DNA of 64,000 nucleotides. Origin: Stenotrophomonas sp. VV52 (lineage in GTDB: Bacteria; Pseudomonadota; Gammaproteobacteria; Xanthomonadales; Xanthomonadaceae). Location of the stretch: positions 124,001 to 188,000 of the forward strand of contig NZ_PKQQ01000001.1 in assembly GCF_002893095.1 (NCBI RefSeq). The letters run 5' to 3'. Below are positions 7,548 to 16,123 of the stretch, piece by piece. The notes under the pieces are model-generated. The model had not been told where the DNA came from and did not search any database. It worked only from the letters and a program-made list of their open reading frames with translations. A program made the position numbers and the translations under genes. Every line of letters starts with the position of its first letter. Within the stretch, counting starts at the first letter, position 1.

Positions 7548-9590
7548 TTAAAGCCCGCCGCCGCCGCAACCCTTGCCGAGGTAGTCGTCGATCAGCCTGA
7601 GCTGGTCGCCCATGATCCCGCGGGTCCAGGCCGGGCCGTGCGCGTAGTCGGCGATGGCGTGGTACTCGACCGGCTGGCCGGAGTTCTTTGCCTTGGCCAC
7701 GAACCATTCGGACTGTTCGATCGGCACGGTGCGGTCGCGGTCGCCGTGGTAGACCATCAGCGGGATCTTGATCTCGCCGGCCTTGTCCAGCGGGTTCAGG
7801 CCGGCCACGGTCTTGGCCTGGGCCTGGCGGAAGAACGGGTTGGTGTAGAACCGCGACCAGATCTTCTTGATGTCCGACACGCCGGCGCCGGCAATGGCGC
7901 ACTTGTACAGGCCATTGGGACGCACCGACGCAGCGAACGCCGAGTAGCCGCCGTAGGAGAAGCCGAACATGGCGATGTGGCCGGGCTGGGCGATCTTCTG
8001 GTCGATCATCCACTGGGCGCCGTCGTCCTTGTCGTCCTGCATCTTCTGGCCCCACTCGGCGTCGCCGGCCATCCACAGCTTGCGGCTCCAGTCGGCCGAG
8101 CCACGGAACTGCGGGCGCAGCACGGCCATGCAGCGCGAGGCCATCAGGGGCACCCACATCGAACCGTCGAAGTCCATGCCGTCGCGTGCCCACGGGCCGC
8201 CATGTGGATGCACCACCGCCTTCCACGGGCCGGCACCGCACAGCTCGGTGTTCGGGGTGGTCAGGAATGCCGGGATGTCCAGCCCGTCGCGCGCCTTGTA
8301 ATAGACCAGGCGGGTGCTGCCCAGTGCGGCGGGATCGAGCTTCGGGTAGGTGCGGGCCAACAGGGTGAGCTGGCCCTTGTTGAACAGGTAATAGGCCGGC
8401 GGATCGGCCGGGCCGGACACCGACACCAGGAAGGTCTTCAGGTTGGCACTGTAATCCAGCAGGCGGATCGCCTTGCCGGTGTCCAGCGCGGTGGTGGCCC
8501 GTTGACCCGTGGCCGGGTCGATCAACGTCACCTCGCTGGAGGTGATCTGCAGGGCCTGGCGCAGGCCCTGTTCAAGCGCCTTGAAGGTCGGGTCGGTCCA
8601 CTGGATCTCATTCTGGCGCGGGCCGCTGTAGCCAACGCCGAGCAGCGCGCCAAACGGAACCCCGTCCACGCCCTTGTAGCGGTTCAGCACCACGCTGCCG
8701 GCGTTGAAGAACTTGTGCTCGAACAGCACTTCCTTCTGCCTTCGCGCGCTGATGTCGTATTCGTAGATGACGGTCTTGTCGCGACCGACGTTGCTCTGGA
8801 TGAAGGCAATGTTCGGGTCTTCGGCGAAGCCGACCACCTGGGTGATGTCGCGGTCCTTCACGTACGAGCGGAAGTGCTCTTCCCAGGCATTGGTCGCCGG
8901 GTTGCGGAACTCGGTGGCGATGTAGGCGCCAGTGCCGTCCAGGTCCTGGCGCAGGCGCGCGCGCAGTTCGCTGTTGAGGTCGGTGACGTAGCCGGCCACG
9001 CGCTCTTCGGTCTTCTGGATGCGCTGCGCGCTGAAGGTGCGCAGGTTGACCTTGTACACGTCGCCGGAGTTGCTGCCCGAGCCGTTGATCACCAGGATGT
9101 TGTCCGGGTCGTTGGGCAGAGTGTCGAGCACGCTGGAATTGGACAGCGCCTGCTCGAGCTCTTCATTGCGGCTGGTGGCGCGCGGCGGGCTGATCGGCTC
9201 CTTCCACTGCTTGCCTTCGGTGTCGGTGATGAAGAACTTGCTGATGAAGGTCTTGTTGAGGCGGTCGGTGCGCAGGTCGAACGGCTGCCACAGGGTCACC
9301 GCGAGCAGGCCGTTCTTGATGAAGCTGACGCCCTGGAATTTCATGCGGCCGGCCCCGATCACGGTCGGCGCCGCGTCCAGCGCATCGGTCTTCCAGACCA
9401 GGATCACGCGGTCTTCGCCACGTGCCTGCAGGCCGGCGATCTGCTTGCCGTCGGGCGACAGGGACAGGCTGGAGACGTCGGGGAATGCGGCCATCTGTTC
9501 GATGGTCGGCACGGTCGGCCTGGCCAGCGCGGGCAGCGGGGACGCCAGTGCGATCGCCAGTGCGGCGAGGCCCAAGGATTTCAAACGCAT
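7548..9590 (-). CDS. S9-family prolyl oligopeptidase-like serine peptidase, secreted
   Basis: A 680-residue protein with a cleavable signal peptide (MRLKSLGLAALAIALASPLPALA). It has a beta-propeller-like N-terminal half and a C-terminal alpha/beta-hydrolase. The nucleophile is Ser545 in GFSYGGYS, with the Asp in GDRDRTVP and the His in DYAHGP. Family members are dipeptidyl or acylaminoacyl peptidases. The ATG at 9590 is preferred over an adjacent TTG because AAGGAG lies about seven bases upstream. The gene is directly downstream of a TonB-dependent receptor, suggesting joint uptake and digestion of peptides, although a strong terminator separates them. Confidence 0.9.
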   Translation of the reverse strand: MRLKSLGLAALAIALASPLPALARPTVPTIEQMAAFPDVSSLSLSPDGKQIAGLQARGEDRVILVWKTDALDAAPTVIGAGRMKFQGVSFIKNGLLAVTLWQPFDLRTDRLNKTFISKFFITDTEGKQWKEPISPPRATSRNEELEQALSNSSVLDTLPNDPDNILVINGSGSNSGDVYKVNLRTFSAQRIQKTEERVAGYVTDLNSELRARLRQDLDGTGAYIATEFRNPATNAWEEHFRSYVKDRDITQVVGFAEDPNIAFIQSNVGRDKTVIYEYDISARRQKEVLFEHKFFNAGSVVLNRYKGVDGVPFGALLGVGYSGPRQNEIQWTDPTFKALEQGLRQALQITSSEVTLIDPATGQRATTALDTGKAIRLLDYSANLKTFLVSVSGPADPPAYYLFNKGQLTLLARTYPKLDPAALGSTRLVYYKARDGLDIPAFLTTPNTELCGAGPWKAVVHPHGGPWARDGMDFDGSMWVPLMASRCMAVLRPQFRGSADWSRKLWMAGDAEWGQKMQDDKDDGAQWMIDQKIAQPGHIAMFGFSYGGYSAFAASVRPNGLYKCAIAGAGVSDIKKIWSRFYTNPFFRQAQAKTVAGLNPLDKAGEIKIPLMVYHGDRDRTVPIEQSEWFVAKAKNSGQPVEYHAIADYAHGPAWTRGIMGDQLRLIDDYLGKGCGGGGL

Positions 9591-9621
9591 CAACTACTCC
9601 TTCCTGGAACATTCGGTAGGC

Positions 9622-9654
9622 AAAAAAAAACCGCCGCCCGAAGCCGGGCGGCGG
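9622..9654 (-). terminator. Rho-independent terminator of the TonB receptor gene
   Basis: A 10-bp GC-rich stem (CCGCCGCCCG / CGGGCGGCGG) followed, on the minus strand, by an unbroken run of nine T. It begins 14 bases after the receptor stop codon and ends just upstream of the S9 peptidase start. Confidence 0.93.
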
Positions 9655-9667
9655 TCCTGTACTGCTA

Positions 9668-12619
9668 TCAGAAGCTCTTGCTGATGTTCACGAAGTAGGT
9701 ACGGCCGACGTAGTCATAGCCGCTGTACAGCGGGGCGTTGCCGACCCGGTTGTACGCACCCGACGAGATCACCGGCGGCTCTTCGTTACGCAGGTTGCGC
9801 ACGCCAGCGATCACCGACCAGGTGTCGGCCTTGTACTCGGCCGACAGCGAGTGCAGGAAGTAGCTGGCCACGTCGAACTTGTAGACCGAGGTTGCCGGGT
9901 CCAGTTCGTAGTAGTCGTAGCTCTGCATCGCGTTGATCCACTCCAGGCCGTAGCGGACGCGCCACTTGTCCCAGCTGTAGACCACGTCCAGCGTGCCGGT
10001 CATGTCCGGGGTGTTGAGCATGCCGTTGTAGTCGATCAGCGGATCGTCCTGGAACAGCTTGTTGGACTGTTCGAGGAAGCGGGTGAGCTGGGCGGTGGCA
10101 CGCAGGGCGCCCGGACCGATGTCGCGGGTGTAGCGCAGGGTGTAGTCCAGGCCGCGCACGTTGTCGTTGGCCAGGTTGACGTAGCTGTCATGCACGGTCA
10201 GCGCGTTGTTGACCGGGTTGCGCGCGTCCACCAGGCGGCAGAAGCCACCACCATCGCGGAAGTCCGGGCTGTTGTAGCACAGGTCCAGGATGTTGGCGCC
10301 ACCGGCGCGCGAGACGCCGTTCTCGACCTTGATGTCGAAGTAGTCCACGGCCAGCGAGAAGTCGCCCCACGAGGCCGGGGTCTCCGGCTGCAGCACGATG
10401 CCACCGGTGAAGTTCTTCGAGGTTTCCGCCTTCAGGCCGCTTTCGGCGCCGCCGGCCTGGATGACCGCGACCGACTGGGTGGCCTGGAAGTCAGGTGCCA
10501 GGCCTTCCGAGGCGCAGTTGCGCGCCAGCGGGGTGCCCGGATCGTTGCCCCAGGTGTTGCAGGGGTCGACCTGGTTGCTCAGGAAGCCGCTGGTGGCGCC
10601 CAGGAACTGTTCGAACAGCGCCGGAGCGCGGTACGAGGTGCCGTAGGACGCACGGAACGACACCCAGCTGACCGGGGTCCACAGGCCGCCGATCTTGTAG
10701 GTCTGGTCCGAACCGTAGGAGTCGTAGTCGGTCCAACGCGCGGAGGCGTTGAAGGTCAGCTCCTCGGCACCGGTCACGCCCGACAGCACCGGCACTTCCA
10801 ACTCGCCGAACACTTCCTTCACCGCGTCCTTGCCGCGGGTCGGGGTGGACGAGGTCAGGTTGTACAGGTTGTTGTTGATCGAATCGATCGACGGGGTGTC
10901 GTCGATCTTGGCGCGGCGGTACTCGGCACCGATGGCGGCCTGGACATCACCGTGCGGCAGCGAGAACAGCGGGCCGCTGAAGGAGATGTTGGCAGTGGTT
11001 TCGGTGTACAGGGTGTTGCCGGTGACCGGGCGGAACACGTAGTTCACCCAGTCGCGCGGCAGCTCGCCGCCGATCACGGCGCTGGTCAGGCGCGGTGCGG
11101 CAACGCAGCCATTGGACGGGTCCACGCAGCTGAAGCCACCGGCGCCGTTGGAGACCACGCGCAGGCTCTGGTTCAGGCGGTCGGTCAGGAACGACTGCAT
11201 GGTGTAGTCGGCGTCCGAGCGCGCATGGCTCAGGTAGAAGTCGTAGTCCCAGGTGTCGCTGACGTGGCCACGCACGCCCGCGGTGCCCTTGAAGAAGTCG
11301 ACCTTCTGCGAGCTCTTGTCGTTGCCGAAGCCGATGAAGGCGCGCACGCCCACGCCGCCGCCGAAGTTCGACGAAGCCAGGTTGGCCGGGATCAGCGGGC
11401 TGCCGCGCAGGTAGTCCAGCGACAGCTGGCGGTAACCGGTCTGTTCGGACTCACGGCGGCTGCCGAGCAGTTCGCCGTAGAACTCGGCGTCGCCCATGAA
11501 GCCCAGGTCGTAACCGCCCTGCAGGTAGGCGGTGTGGGTTTCGGCACCGGAGATCAGCGAACGGTTCAGGGTGCGCGGGTCGTAGGTGTCGCGGATGTTG
11601 CTGTTGGTGGTCTGGCCACCGCCCACGCCTTCAAAACCGACCAGGCCGGTGCTGACCGCCGAGTTCGGGCGCCAGCGGTTGAAGGTGGTGCCACGCGCGC
11701 CTGCGGCGGCAACGCCGGTCAGGTTCTGGGTACCGATGGTGTTGATGGTGACGCCGTTGGAGCCGGTGCCGGTGATCGGGTAGCACTTCGGCTGGCCGGT
11801 CAGCGGGTCGATGGTGTCGGCACCACCCCAGCCGCCGCCGGTGGGCAGGCGACGGTAGTCCGTGTTGCAGCGGGTCCATTCGCGGTCGTTGAGGGTCAGC
11901 GCGTCGCGGTTGTAGTACTCGTACGAGCCGGAGATGTGGCCCGAGGAACCGGTCTTGCCGGCCACGATCGCGTAGCGGCGCTCTTCACCGCCACCACCGT
12001 CGGTGGCGGTCTGGCGCGCTTCGAAGGTGACGCCGTCGATCTTGCTCTTGGTGATGATGTTGATGACGCCGGCAACCGCGTCGGAGCCGTAGATCGACGA
12101 GGCGCCGTCCTTCAGCACTTCCACGCGGTCGACGATGGCGTCGGGCAGCACGTTCAGGTCGGTGGCGCCGACCGAACCGCGCGAGCCGGCCGGTGCGATG
12201 CGGCGGCCGTTCATCAGGATCAGGGTGCGGGTCGGACCCAGGCCACGCAGGCCCACGGTGTTGGCGCCCGGGCCGCCGTTGGTGACGTAGCCGCCGTACG
12301 CGTTGTTGATCTGCGCGGCACCGGCGGTGACGGCGGTGCTCTGCAGCACGCCGGCGGTCGACTGGAAGCCGGCCAGGGTGGTTTCTTCGCGGGTGATGAC
12401 CTGGACCGGCGAGACCGAGTTGAACACGTCACGGCTGATGCGCGAACCGGTAACGGTCACGGCTTCCAGATTGGTGGCCTTGGCCTTGGCCGCTTCTTCA
12501 GCGGTCTGGGTCGAGCTGGCGCTGTCCTGCGCATAAGCGGAAGCGGACGCTCCCAGCACCAGCACGCTGGCCAGTGCGAAGCTCAGCGGGTTACGGCTGA
12601 GCGACTTGCGATTCATCAT
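9668..12619 (-). CDS. TonB-dependent outer membrane receptor
   Basis: A 983-residue receptor. It has a signal peptide (SFALASVLVLGASASAYAQ), a TonB-box-like stretch before LEAVTVTGSRI, a plug domain (VITREET; VGLRGLGPTRTLILMNGRR; VDRVEVLKDGASSIYGSDAVAGVINIITK) and a long beta-barrel ending in the outer-membrane-type terminal Phe (NISKSF). The size and the plug sequence resemble the large xanthomonad receptor families that import oligosaccharides, peptides or siderophores; the ligand cannot be read from sequence. Two adjacent ATGs (12619, 12616) follow an AAGGGG sequence and the first was taken. A sigma70-like promoter lies about 130 bases upstream. The neighbouring S9 and M13 peptidases argue for a peptide substrate. 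Confidence 0.93.
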   Translation of the reverse strand: MMNRKSLSRNPLSFALASVLVLGASASAYAQDSASSTQTAEEAAKAKATNLEAVTVTGSRISRDVFNSVSPVQVITREETTLAGFQSTAGVLQSTAVTAGAAQINNAYGGYVTNGGPGANTVGLRGLGPTRTLILMNGRRIAPAGSRGSVGATDLNVLPDAIVDRVEVLKDGASSIYGSDAVAGVINIITKSKIDGVTFEARQTATDGGGGEERRYAIVAGKTGSSGHISGSYEYYNRDALTLNDREWTRCNTDYRRLPTGGGWGGADTIDPLTGQPKCYPITGTGSNGVTINTIGTQNLTGVAAAGARGTTFNRWRPNSAVSTGLVGFEGVGGGQTTNSNIRDTYDPRTLNRSLISGAETHTAYLQGGYDLGFMGDAEFYGELLGSRRESEQTGYRQLSLDYLRGSPLIPANLASSNFGGGVGVRAFIGFGNDKSSQKVDFFKGTAGVRGHVSDTWDYDFYLSHARSDADYTMQSFLTDRLNQSLRVVSNGAGGFSCVDPSNGCVAAPRLTSAVIGGELPRDWVNYVFRPVTGNTLYTETTANISFSGPLFSLPHGDVQAAIGAEYRRAKIDDTPSIDSINNNLYNLTSSTPTRGKDAVKEVFGELEVPVLSGVTGAEELTFNASARWTDYDSYGSDQTYKIGGLWTPVSWVSFRASYGTSYRAPALFEQFLGATSGFLSNQVDPCNTWGNDPGTPLARNCASEGLAPDFQATQSVAVIQAGGAESGLKAETSKNFTGGIVLQPETPASWGDFSLAVDYFDIKVENGVSRAGGANILDLCYNSPDFRDGGGFCRLVDARNPVNNALTVHDSYVNLANDNVRGLDYTLRYTRDIGPGALRATAQLTRFLEQSNKLFQDDPLIDYNGMLNTPDMTGTLDVVYSWDKWRVRYGLEWINAMQSYDYYELDPATSVYKFDVASYFLHSLSAEYKADTWSVIAGVRNLRNEEPPVISSGAYNRVGNAPLYSGYDYVGRTYFVNISKSF

Positions 12620-12747
12620 CTGTGGATCCCCTTGGAACGGATGTGTCGTCAAAACCCCGGTGACTGCGACCTGCGGCGCCGAGGTGGCGGGCGGTCTGCG
12701 ATGGGTGTCTTGCCCCTGAATATCAGCTTCACGCGCTGATGACTTGA

Positions 12748-12777
12748 AGTTAACACACCCTTAACGCGGCCTGTCAA
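12748..12777 (-). promoter_or_regulatory. sigma70-type promoter of the TonB receptor
   Basis: On the minus strand, a perfect TTGACA (-35, 12772-12777) is separated by 18 bases from TTAACT (-10, 12748-12753). This predicts a leader of roughly 120 nt before the receptor start. Confidence 0.7.
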
Positions 12778-12809
12778 CTGTTCATCAGGAAGTCATAAAG
12801 ACAGGATAG

Positions 12810-12837
12810 GCAAATGAAAGATTTCATTCTCATTTGC
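12810..12837. promoter_or_regulatory. nested inverted repeat, possible operator (Fur-like or other)
   Basis: GCAAATGA (12810-12817) pairs with TCATTTGC (12830-12837). Between them ATGAAA (12814-12819) pairs with TTTCAT (12822-12827). It lies about 33 bases upstream of the receptor -35 box. The AT-rich composition recalls iron-regulated operators, but the match to a 7-1-7 Fur box is poor, so the regulator is not assigned. Confidence 0.45.
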
Positions 12838-13082
12838 AATGCAACTACCTGTTTATGAAAGACCTTCTATTGGTTTTGCCTGAAACCAATTTTTCAATAC
12901 TGTGACGTATGCACGGTTTAGTTTTTGGCCGGATGCGCCATCCGAATCCGTAGATGTCTGCTTGATGACCGGTCGGGGCGCTACAGGACAGGCCTCGGAC
13001 AACGCAGGACAGTCCTCCGCGCCCGTCGGTCGGCTGCTCTATCATGGGCGGCTTCCCGCAATGCTTTTCCGGAGTGCCCGCA

Positions 13083-13940
13083 GTGAGTGCCAGCCCGTCT
13101 CGACGTCCCCATGCCAGCCAGGTGCAGAAGGGGCTGTCCCTTCATCCGCGCGTCCGCAACGTGATCGCGGTCGGGTCGGGCAAGGGCGGGGTGGGCAAGT
13201 CCACCACGGCGGTGAACCTGGCGGTGGCGCTGGCAAAGCTCGGGGCCCGGGTCGGCCTGCTGGACGCGGACATCTACGGCCCCAGCGTGCCGATGATGCT
13301 GGGCCTGAGCGGCCGTCCGGAAAGCCCGGACAACAAGTCGATCGAGCCGCTGCGTGCGTTCGGGGTGGAGACCATGTCGATCGGCTACCTGATCGAGGAC
13401 GAGACACCGATGATCTGGCGCGGCCCCATGGCGACCTCGGCCATGACCCAGTTCTTCAACGACACCCTGTGGGACGACCTGGACTATCTGCTGATCGACC
13501 TGCCGCCGGGCACCGGCGACATCCAGCTGACCCTGACCCAGAAGATTCCGCTGGCCGGCGCGGTGATCGTCACCACCCCGCAGGACATCGCCACGCTGGA
13601 TGCGAAGAAGGCGCTGAAGATGTTCGAAAAGGTGGAAGTGCCGGTGCTGGGCATCGTCGAGAACATGGCCGTGCATACCTGCAGCAACTGCGGCCAGGTC
13701 GAGCACCTGTTCGGCGACGGCGGTGGCGAGCGCATGGCCGCGCAGTACGGCGTGCCGCTGCTGGGCTCGCTGCCGCTGGACATCGGCATCCGCGAACAGG
13801 GCGATGTCGGCACCCCGATCACCGCCGCCGCGCCGGACTCCCCGGCCGCGCAGGCCTACCTGCGTGCCGCGCAGCGGCTGGTGGAAGAGGTGGCCAAGCG
13901 CCCGCGCGCCAGCATCCCGATCCTGTCCTCGCTGCTCTGA
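13083..13940 (+). CDS. apbC: Mrp/ApbC-family P-loop iron-sulfur carrier ATPase
   Basis: A 285-residue cytosolic protein. It has the deviant Walker A of the MinD/Mrp family (GSGKGGVGKS, residues 31-40), the switch segment LLDADIYGPSVPMMLG, the Walker B-like LLIDLPPGTGD, and the cluster-binding CxxC (Cys200, Cys203 in HTCSNCG). Mrp/ApbC proteins bind and transfer 4Fe-4S clusters. The start is GTG at 13083, preceded by GGAG eight bases upstream; an upstream ATG at 13044 has no ribosome-binding site and overlaps the presumed promoter. The gene is followed by dcd after 45 bases. Confidence 0.92.
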   Translation: MSASPSRRPHASQVQKGLSLHPRVRNVIAVGSGKGGVGKSTTAVNLAVALAKLGARVGLLDADIYGPSVPMMLGLSGRPESPDNKSIEPLRAFGVETMSIGYLIEDETPMIWRGPMATSAMTQFFNDTLWDDLDYLLIDLPPGTGDIQLTLTQKIPLAGAVIVTTPQDIATLDAKKALKMFEKVEVPVLGIVENMAVHTCSNCGQVEHLFGDGGGERMAAQYGVPLLGSLPLDIGIREQGDVGTPITAAAPDSPAAQAYLRAAQRLVEEVAKRPRASIPILSSLL

Positions 13941-13985
13941 GCTGTTTAGAATCAGTGCCCACCGCGCCCCACACCCAGGACCCCC

Positions 13986-14558
13986 ATGAGCATCAAGAGT
14001 GACCGCTGGATCCGCCGCATGTCCGAACAGCACGGCATGATCGAGCCGTTCGAAGCGGGCCAGGTCAAGCAGGCCAACGGCCAGCGCATCGTCAGCTACG
14101 GCACCTCCAGCTACGGCTACGACGTGCGCTGCTCGCGCGAGTTCAAGGTGTTCACCAACATCAACTCCACGATCGTCGACCCCAAGCACTTCGACCCGGG
14201 CAGCTTCGTGGACATCGTCGGCGACGAATGCATCATTCCGCCGAACAGCTTTGCGCTGGCGCGCACCGTGGAGTATTTCCGCATTCCGCGCGACACCCTG
14301 GTGGTCTGCCTGGGCAAGAGCACCTACGCGCGCTGCGGGATCATCGTCAACGTGACCCCGCTGGAGCCGGAGTGGGAAGGCCACGTCACCCTGGAATTCA
14401 GCAACACCACGCCGCTGCCGGCGCGCATCTACGCCAACGAAGGCGTGGCCCAGATGCTGTTCTTCCAGGCCGACAGCGACGACGTCTGCGAGACCTCGTA
14501 CAAGGACCGCGGTGGCAAGTACCAGGGCCAGACCGGCGTGACCCTGCCGCGCACCTGA
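13986..14558 (+). CDS. dcd: dCTP deaminase
   Basis: A 190-residue enzyme, full length for the family. It converts dCTP to dUTP in thymidylate synthesis. Conserved blocks include [20 protein letters not shown], the substrate-binding [10 protein letters not shown], the catalytic-Glu segment [12 protein letters not shown], and the C-terminal [12 protein letters not shown] lid that closes on the triphosphate. A TAGAAT around 13947 may be its own -10 element, since it follows apbC by 45 bases. A REP-like palindrome begins immediately after the TGA stop, then a strong terminator. Confidence 0.96.
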   Translation: MSIKSDRWIRRMSEQHGMIEPFEAGQVKQANGQRIVSYGTSSYGYDVRCSREFKVFTNINSTIVDPKHFDPGSFVDIVGDECIIPPNSFALARTVEYFRIPRDTLVVCLGKSTYARCGIIVNVTPLEPEWEGHVTLEFSNTTPLPARIYANEGVAQMLFFQADSDDVCETSYKDRGGKYQGQTGVTLPRT

Positions 14559-14559
14559 T

Positions 14560-14583
14560 GTAGCGCCGGGCTCTGCCCGGCTG
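14560..14583 (+). repeat. GTAG-headed REP-like palindrome
   Basis: GTAG is followed by a GCCGGGC - TCT - GCCCGGC hairpin, the same stem core as at 1389. It starts two bases after the dcd stop codon. Confidence 0.7.
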
Positions 14584-14589
14584 ACGCAA

Positions 14590-14624
14590 ACAAAAAAAGC
14601 GCGGATCGCTCCGCGCTTTTTTGT
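14590..14624. terminator. bidirectional Rho-independent terminator
   Basis: The stem GCGCGGA / TCCGCGC with a TCGC loop is flanked by seven A before and six T after, giving a functional terminator on both strands. It lies between dcd and the convergent 55-residue membrane protein gene. Confidence 0.93.
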
Positions 14625-14638
14625 GTCCGCCGAACGCG

Positions 14639-14806
14639 TTATTTCCCGCGACCGAACAACAGCCCGATCCCCACCGCCACCAGGATCACCGGCCACCAGG
14701 TAAGGATCAGGCGACCGAGGTTCATGTTGGTCCAGCCCAGGTTGCTGGCCAGCAGGAACAGGCCGACGAGGATCAGGACGATGGCAGCGACGAGGTTGGA
14801 GCGCAT
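14639..14806 (-). CDS. small membrane protein with LiaI/LiaF-like transmembrane region (DUF5668-like)
   Basis: A 55-residue reading frame, MRSNLVAAIVLILVGLFLL... ending GIGLLFGRGK. It consists of two hydrophobic helices (about residues 5-22 and 35-51) around a short loop with LGRLILTWWPVILV. The 'two helices with a WWP motif' layout matches the LiaI/LiaF transmembrane region found in many short bacterial proteins; the function is unknown. It starts 17 bases after the HIT gene on the same strand and ends at a strong terminator, so it looks like the last gene of a three-gene operon. The Shine-Dalgarno sequence is weak. Confidence 0.75.
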   Translation of the reverse strand: MRSNLVAAIVLILVGLFLLASNLGWTNMNLGRLILTWWPVILVAVGIGLLFGRGK

Positions 14807-14822
14807 CAGGGGCAGGGTCCGC

Positions 14823-15245
14823 TTAGGGCTGGGGCGAATATCCTAGCCGTTCCTTCCACATCGCGACATGCTCTTTGAGCACCGCGTCGTCGAACTTGCG
14901 CGGCTGGCCGTTGCCCCACACCGGGCCCGGCCACAGCGGATCGCCGTTATGCCGACCGACCACATGGAAATGCAGCTGCGGCACGATGTTGCCGAGCGTG
15001 GCGATGTTGATCTTCTCGACCCCGTCGGTGCCCTTGAGGGCCCGGCTGGCGCGGGACAGTTCAATGCGCAGTTTGTCCTGCTGGTCGCCGCTCAGCTCCA
15101 TCCATTCGGTGATGCCGGTCACGCGCGGCACCAGCACCAGCCAGGGGAAACGTTCGTCGTTCATCAACCGCACTTGCGACAGCGGGCCTTCGTCCACCAG
15201 TACGCTGTTGGCGGCCAGGCGTGAATCCAGTTCAAAATCGCTCAT
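14823..15245 (-). CDS. HIT-domain nucleotide hydrolase/transferase
   Basis: A 140-residue protein of the histidine-triad superfamily. The triad motif reads QLHFHVVGR. The second and third histidines, including the presumed nucleophile, are present, while the first position is Gln, as occurs in a proteobacterial HIT subgroup. HIT proteins hydrolyse nucleoside phosphoramidates or dinucleotides; the substrate is not predictable. The start overlaps the stop of the dienelactone hydrolase gene by four bases (ATGA). Confidence 0.85.
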   Translation of the reverse strand: MSDFELDSRLAANSVLVDEGPLSQVRLMNDERFPWLVLVPRVTGITEWMELSGDQQDKLRIELSRASRALKGTDGVEKINIATLGNIVPQLHFHVVGRHNGDPLWPGPVWGNGQPRKFDDAVLKEHVAMWKERLGYSPQP

Positions 15246-15913
15246 CCAAGATGCTCCGAAAAGAAGTCCAGGGTGCGTTGCAGCGCCAGGGCGGCGCTGT
15301 CTGGATCATACGCGTGTCCGACGCTGCGATTGAAGGCGTGGTCGGCCGGGTAGACGAAGGTGGCCATCTGCGGCAGCTTTTCGCGGTGGGCCTGGACGGC
15401 TTCGGGCGGAATGCTCTTGTCCTGGGCGCCGAAGTGGAACATGACCGGGGCCTTGGCCGGCTCATCCAGGAACTGTGTGTTGCGCGCGCCGTAGTAGCTG
15501 ACCGAGGGCAGGCCCAGGCGCAGGGCCGCGAGCAGGGCAACGCTGCCGCCCCAGCAGTAGCCCACCGTGCCGACCTTGCCGGACGGGGCCAGCCGCGAAG
15601 CGGCCGCGCGGACCACCTCCAGCGCCTTTTCCATGCCCAGTGCGGTGACATGCGCCAGGCCCTGCTTCACGCCGTCCGGGTCGTAGGGCAGGGCGTCGGG
15701 ATCGGCCCCGGTGCCGTCCAGCAGGTCGAAGAACGAGGGCGCCAGCACCGCATAGCCTTCGGCGGCGAAGCCCTCGGCCACCTCGCGGATGTGCGCGTTG
15801 GCGCCGAAAATCTCCTGGATGACCACCAGGCCCCCGCGCGGCTTGCCATCCGGCAGGGCCTGCCAGGCCCGGACCGGACCATGATGCGTATCGAACGTAA
15901 CCCACTCACCCAT
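15242..15913 (-). CDS. dienelactone hydrolase family protein
   Basis: A 223-residue alpha/beta hydrolase. The cysteine nucleophile Cys120 sits in GYCWGG, with candidate Asp in FHFGAQDKSIP and His in YPADHAFN completing the triad. The oxyanion segment IQEIFGANAHI is well conserved. Family members cleave dienelactones in aromatic degradation, but many housekeeping homologues have unknown ester substrates, and no aromatic pathway genes are nearby. It is the first gene of an operon with HIT and the 55-residue membrane protein, and diverges from rimO. Confidence 0.9.
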   Translation of the reverse strand: MGEWVTFDTHHGPVRAWQALPDGKPRGGLVVIQEIFGANAHIREVAEGFAAEGYAVLAPSFFDLLDGTGADPDALPYDPDGVKQGLAHVTALGMEKALEVVRAAASRLAPSGKVGTVGYCWGGSVALLAALRLGLPSVSYYGARNTQFLDEPAKAPVMFHFGAQDKSIPPEAVQAHREKLPQMATFVYPADHAFNRSVGHAYDPDSAALALQRTLDFFSEHLG

Positions 15914-16123
15914 TGCCGGACTCCGATTGGTTCAGGCGTTCATTATCGGGCCCGGCCGGGTTAGCGGGGCGTCGCGGCCATGCACGCCTTGGCGGTTGGC
16001 CTTGCCCGGACAGTCGATGCATTCAGGGCCGAGGCCCCAACGCCGGTATACTTGCCGCCGTTTCCGGCCCCAGGTCCCCACGCCATTCCGGCATGGGCCC
16101 AGGCCCCCAGAGTCCCGCGATCC

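Larger units (their letters stand above)
12620..13082. other. long divergent intergenic region, TonB receptor / apbC
   Basis: This 463-base gap is the longest non-coding stretch in the window. It holds the receptor promoter (12748-12777), an AT-rich block with a nested inverted repeat (12810-12837) and, near 13040, a TATCAT that could be the apbC -10 box. AT content around 12780-12920 is much higher than anywhere nearby. I see no credible gene in it. Confidence 0.7.

Noticed and set aside
9851..12739. A 962-codon plus-strand open frame antisense to the TonB receptor
   Set aside because: The receptor on the minus strand has a signal peptide, plug domain, barrel end, promoter and terminator. 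The plus frame has none of these.
12810..12837. Assignment of the nested repeat as a Fur box
   Set aside because: Aligning the 7-1-7 consensus gives a poor match in the left half, so only an unassigned operator is reported.
12981..14696. A 571-codon minus-strand frame opposite apbC and dcd
   Set aside because: Both plus-strand genes are textbook family members; the antisense frame has no domain and spans a terminator and a repeat.
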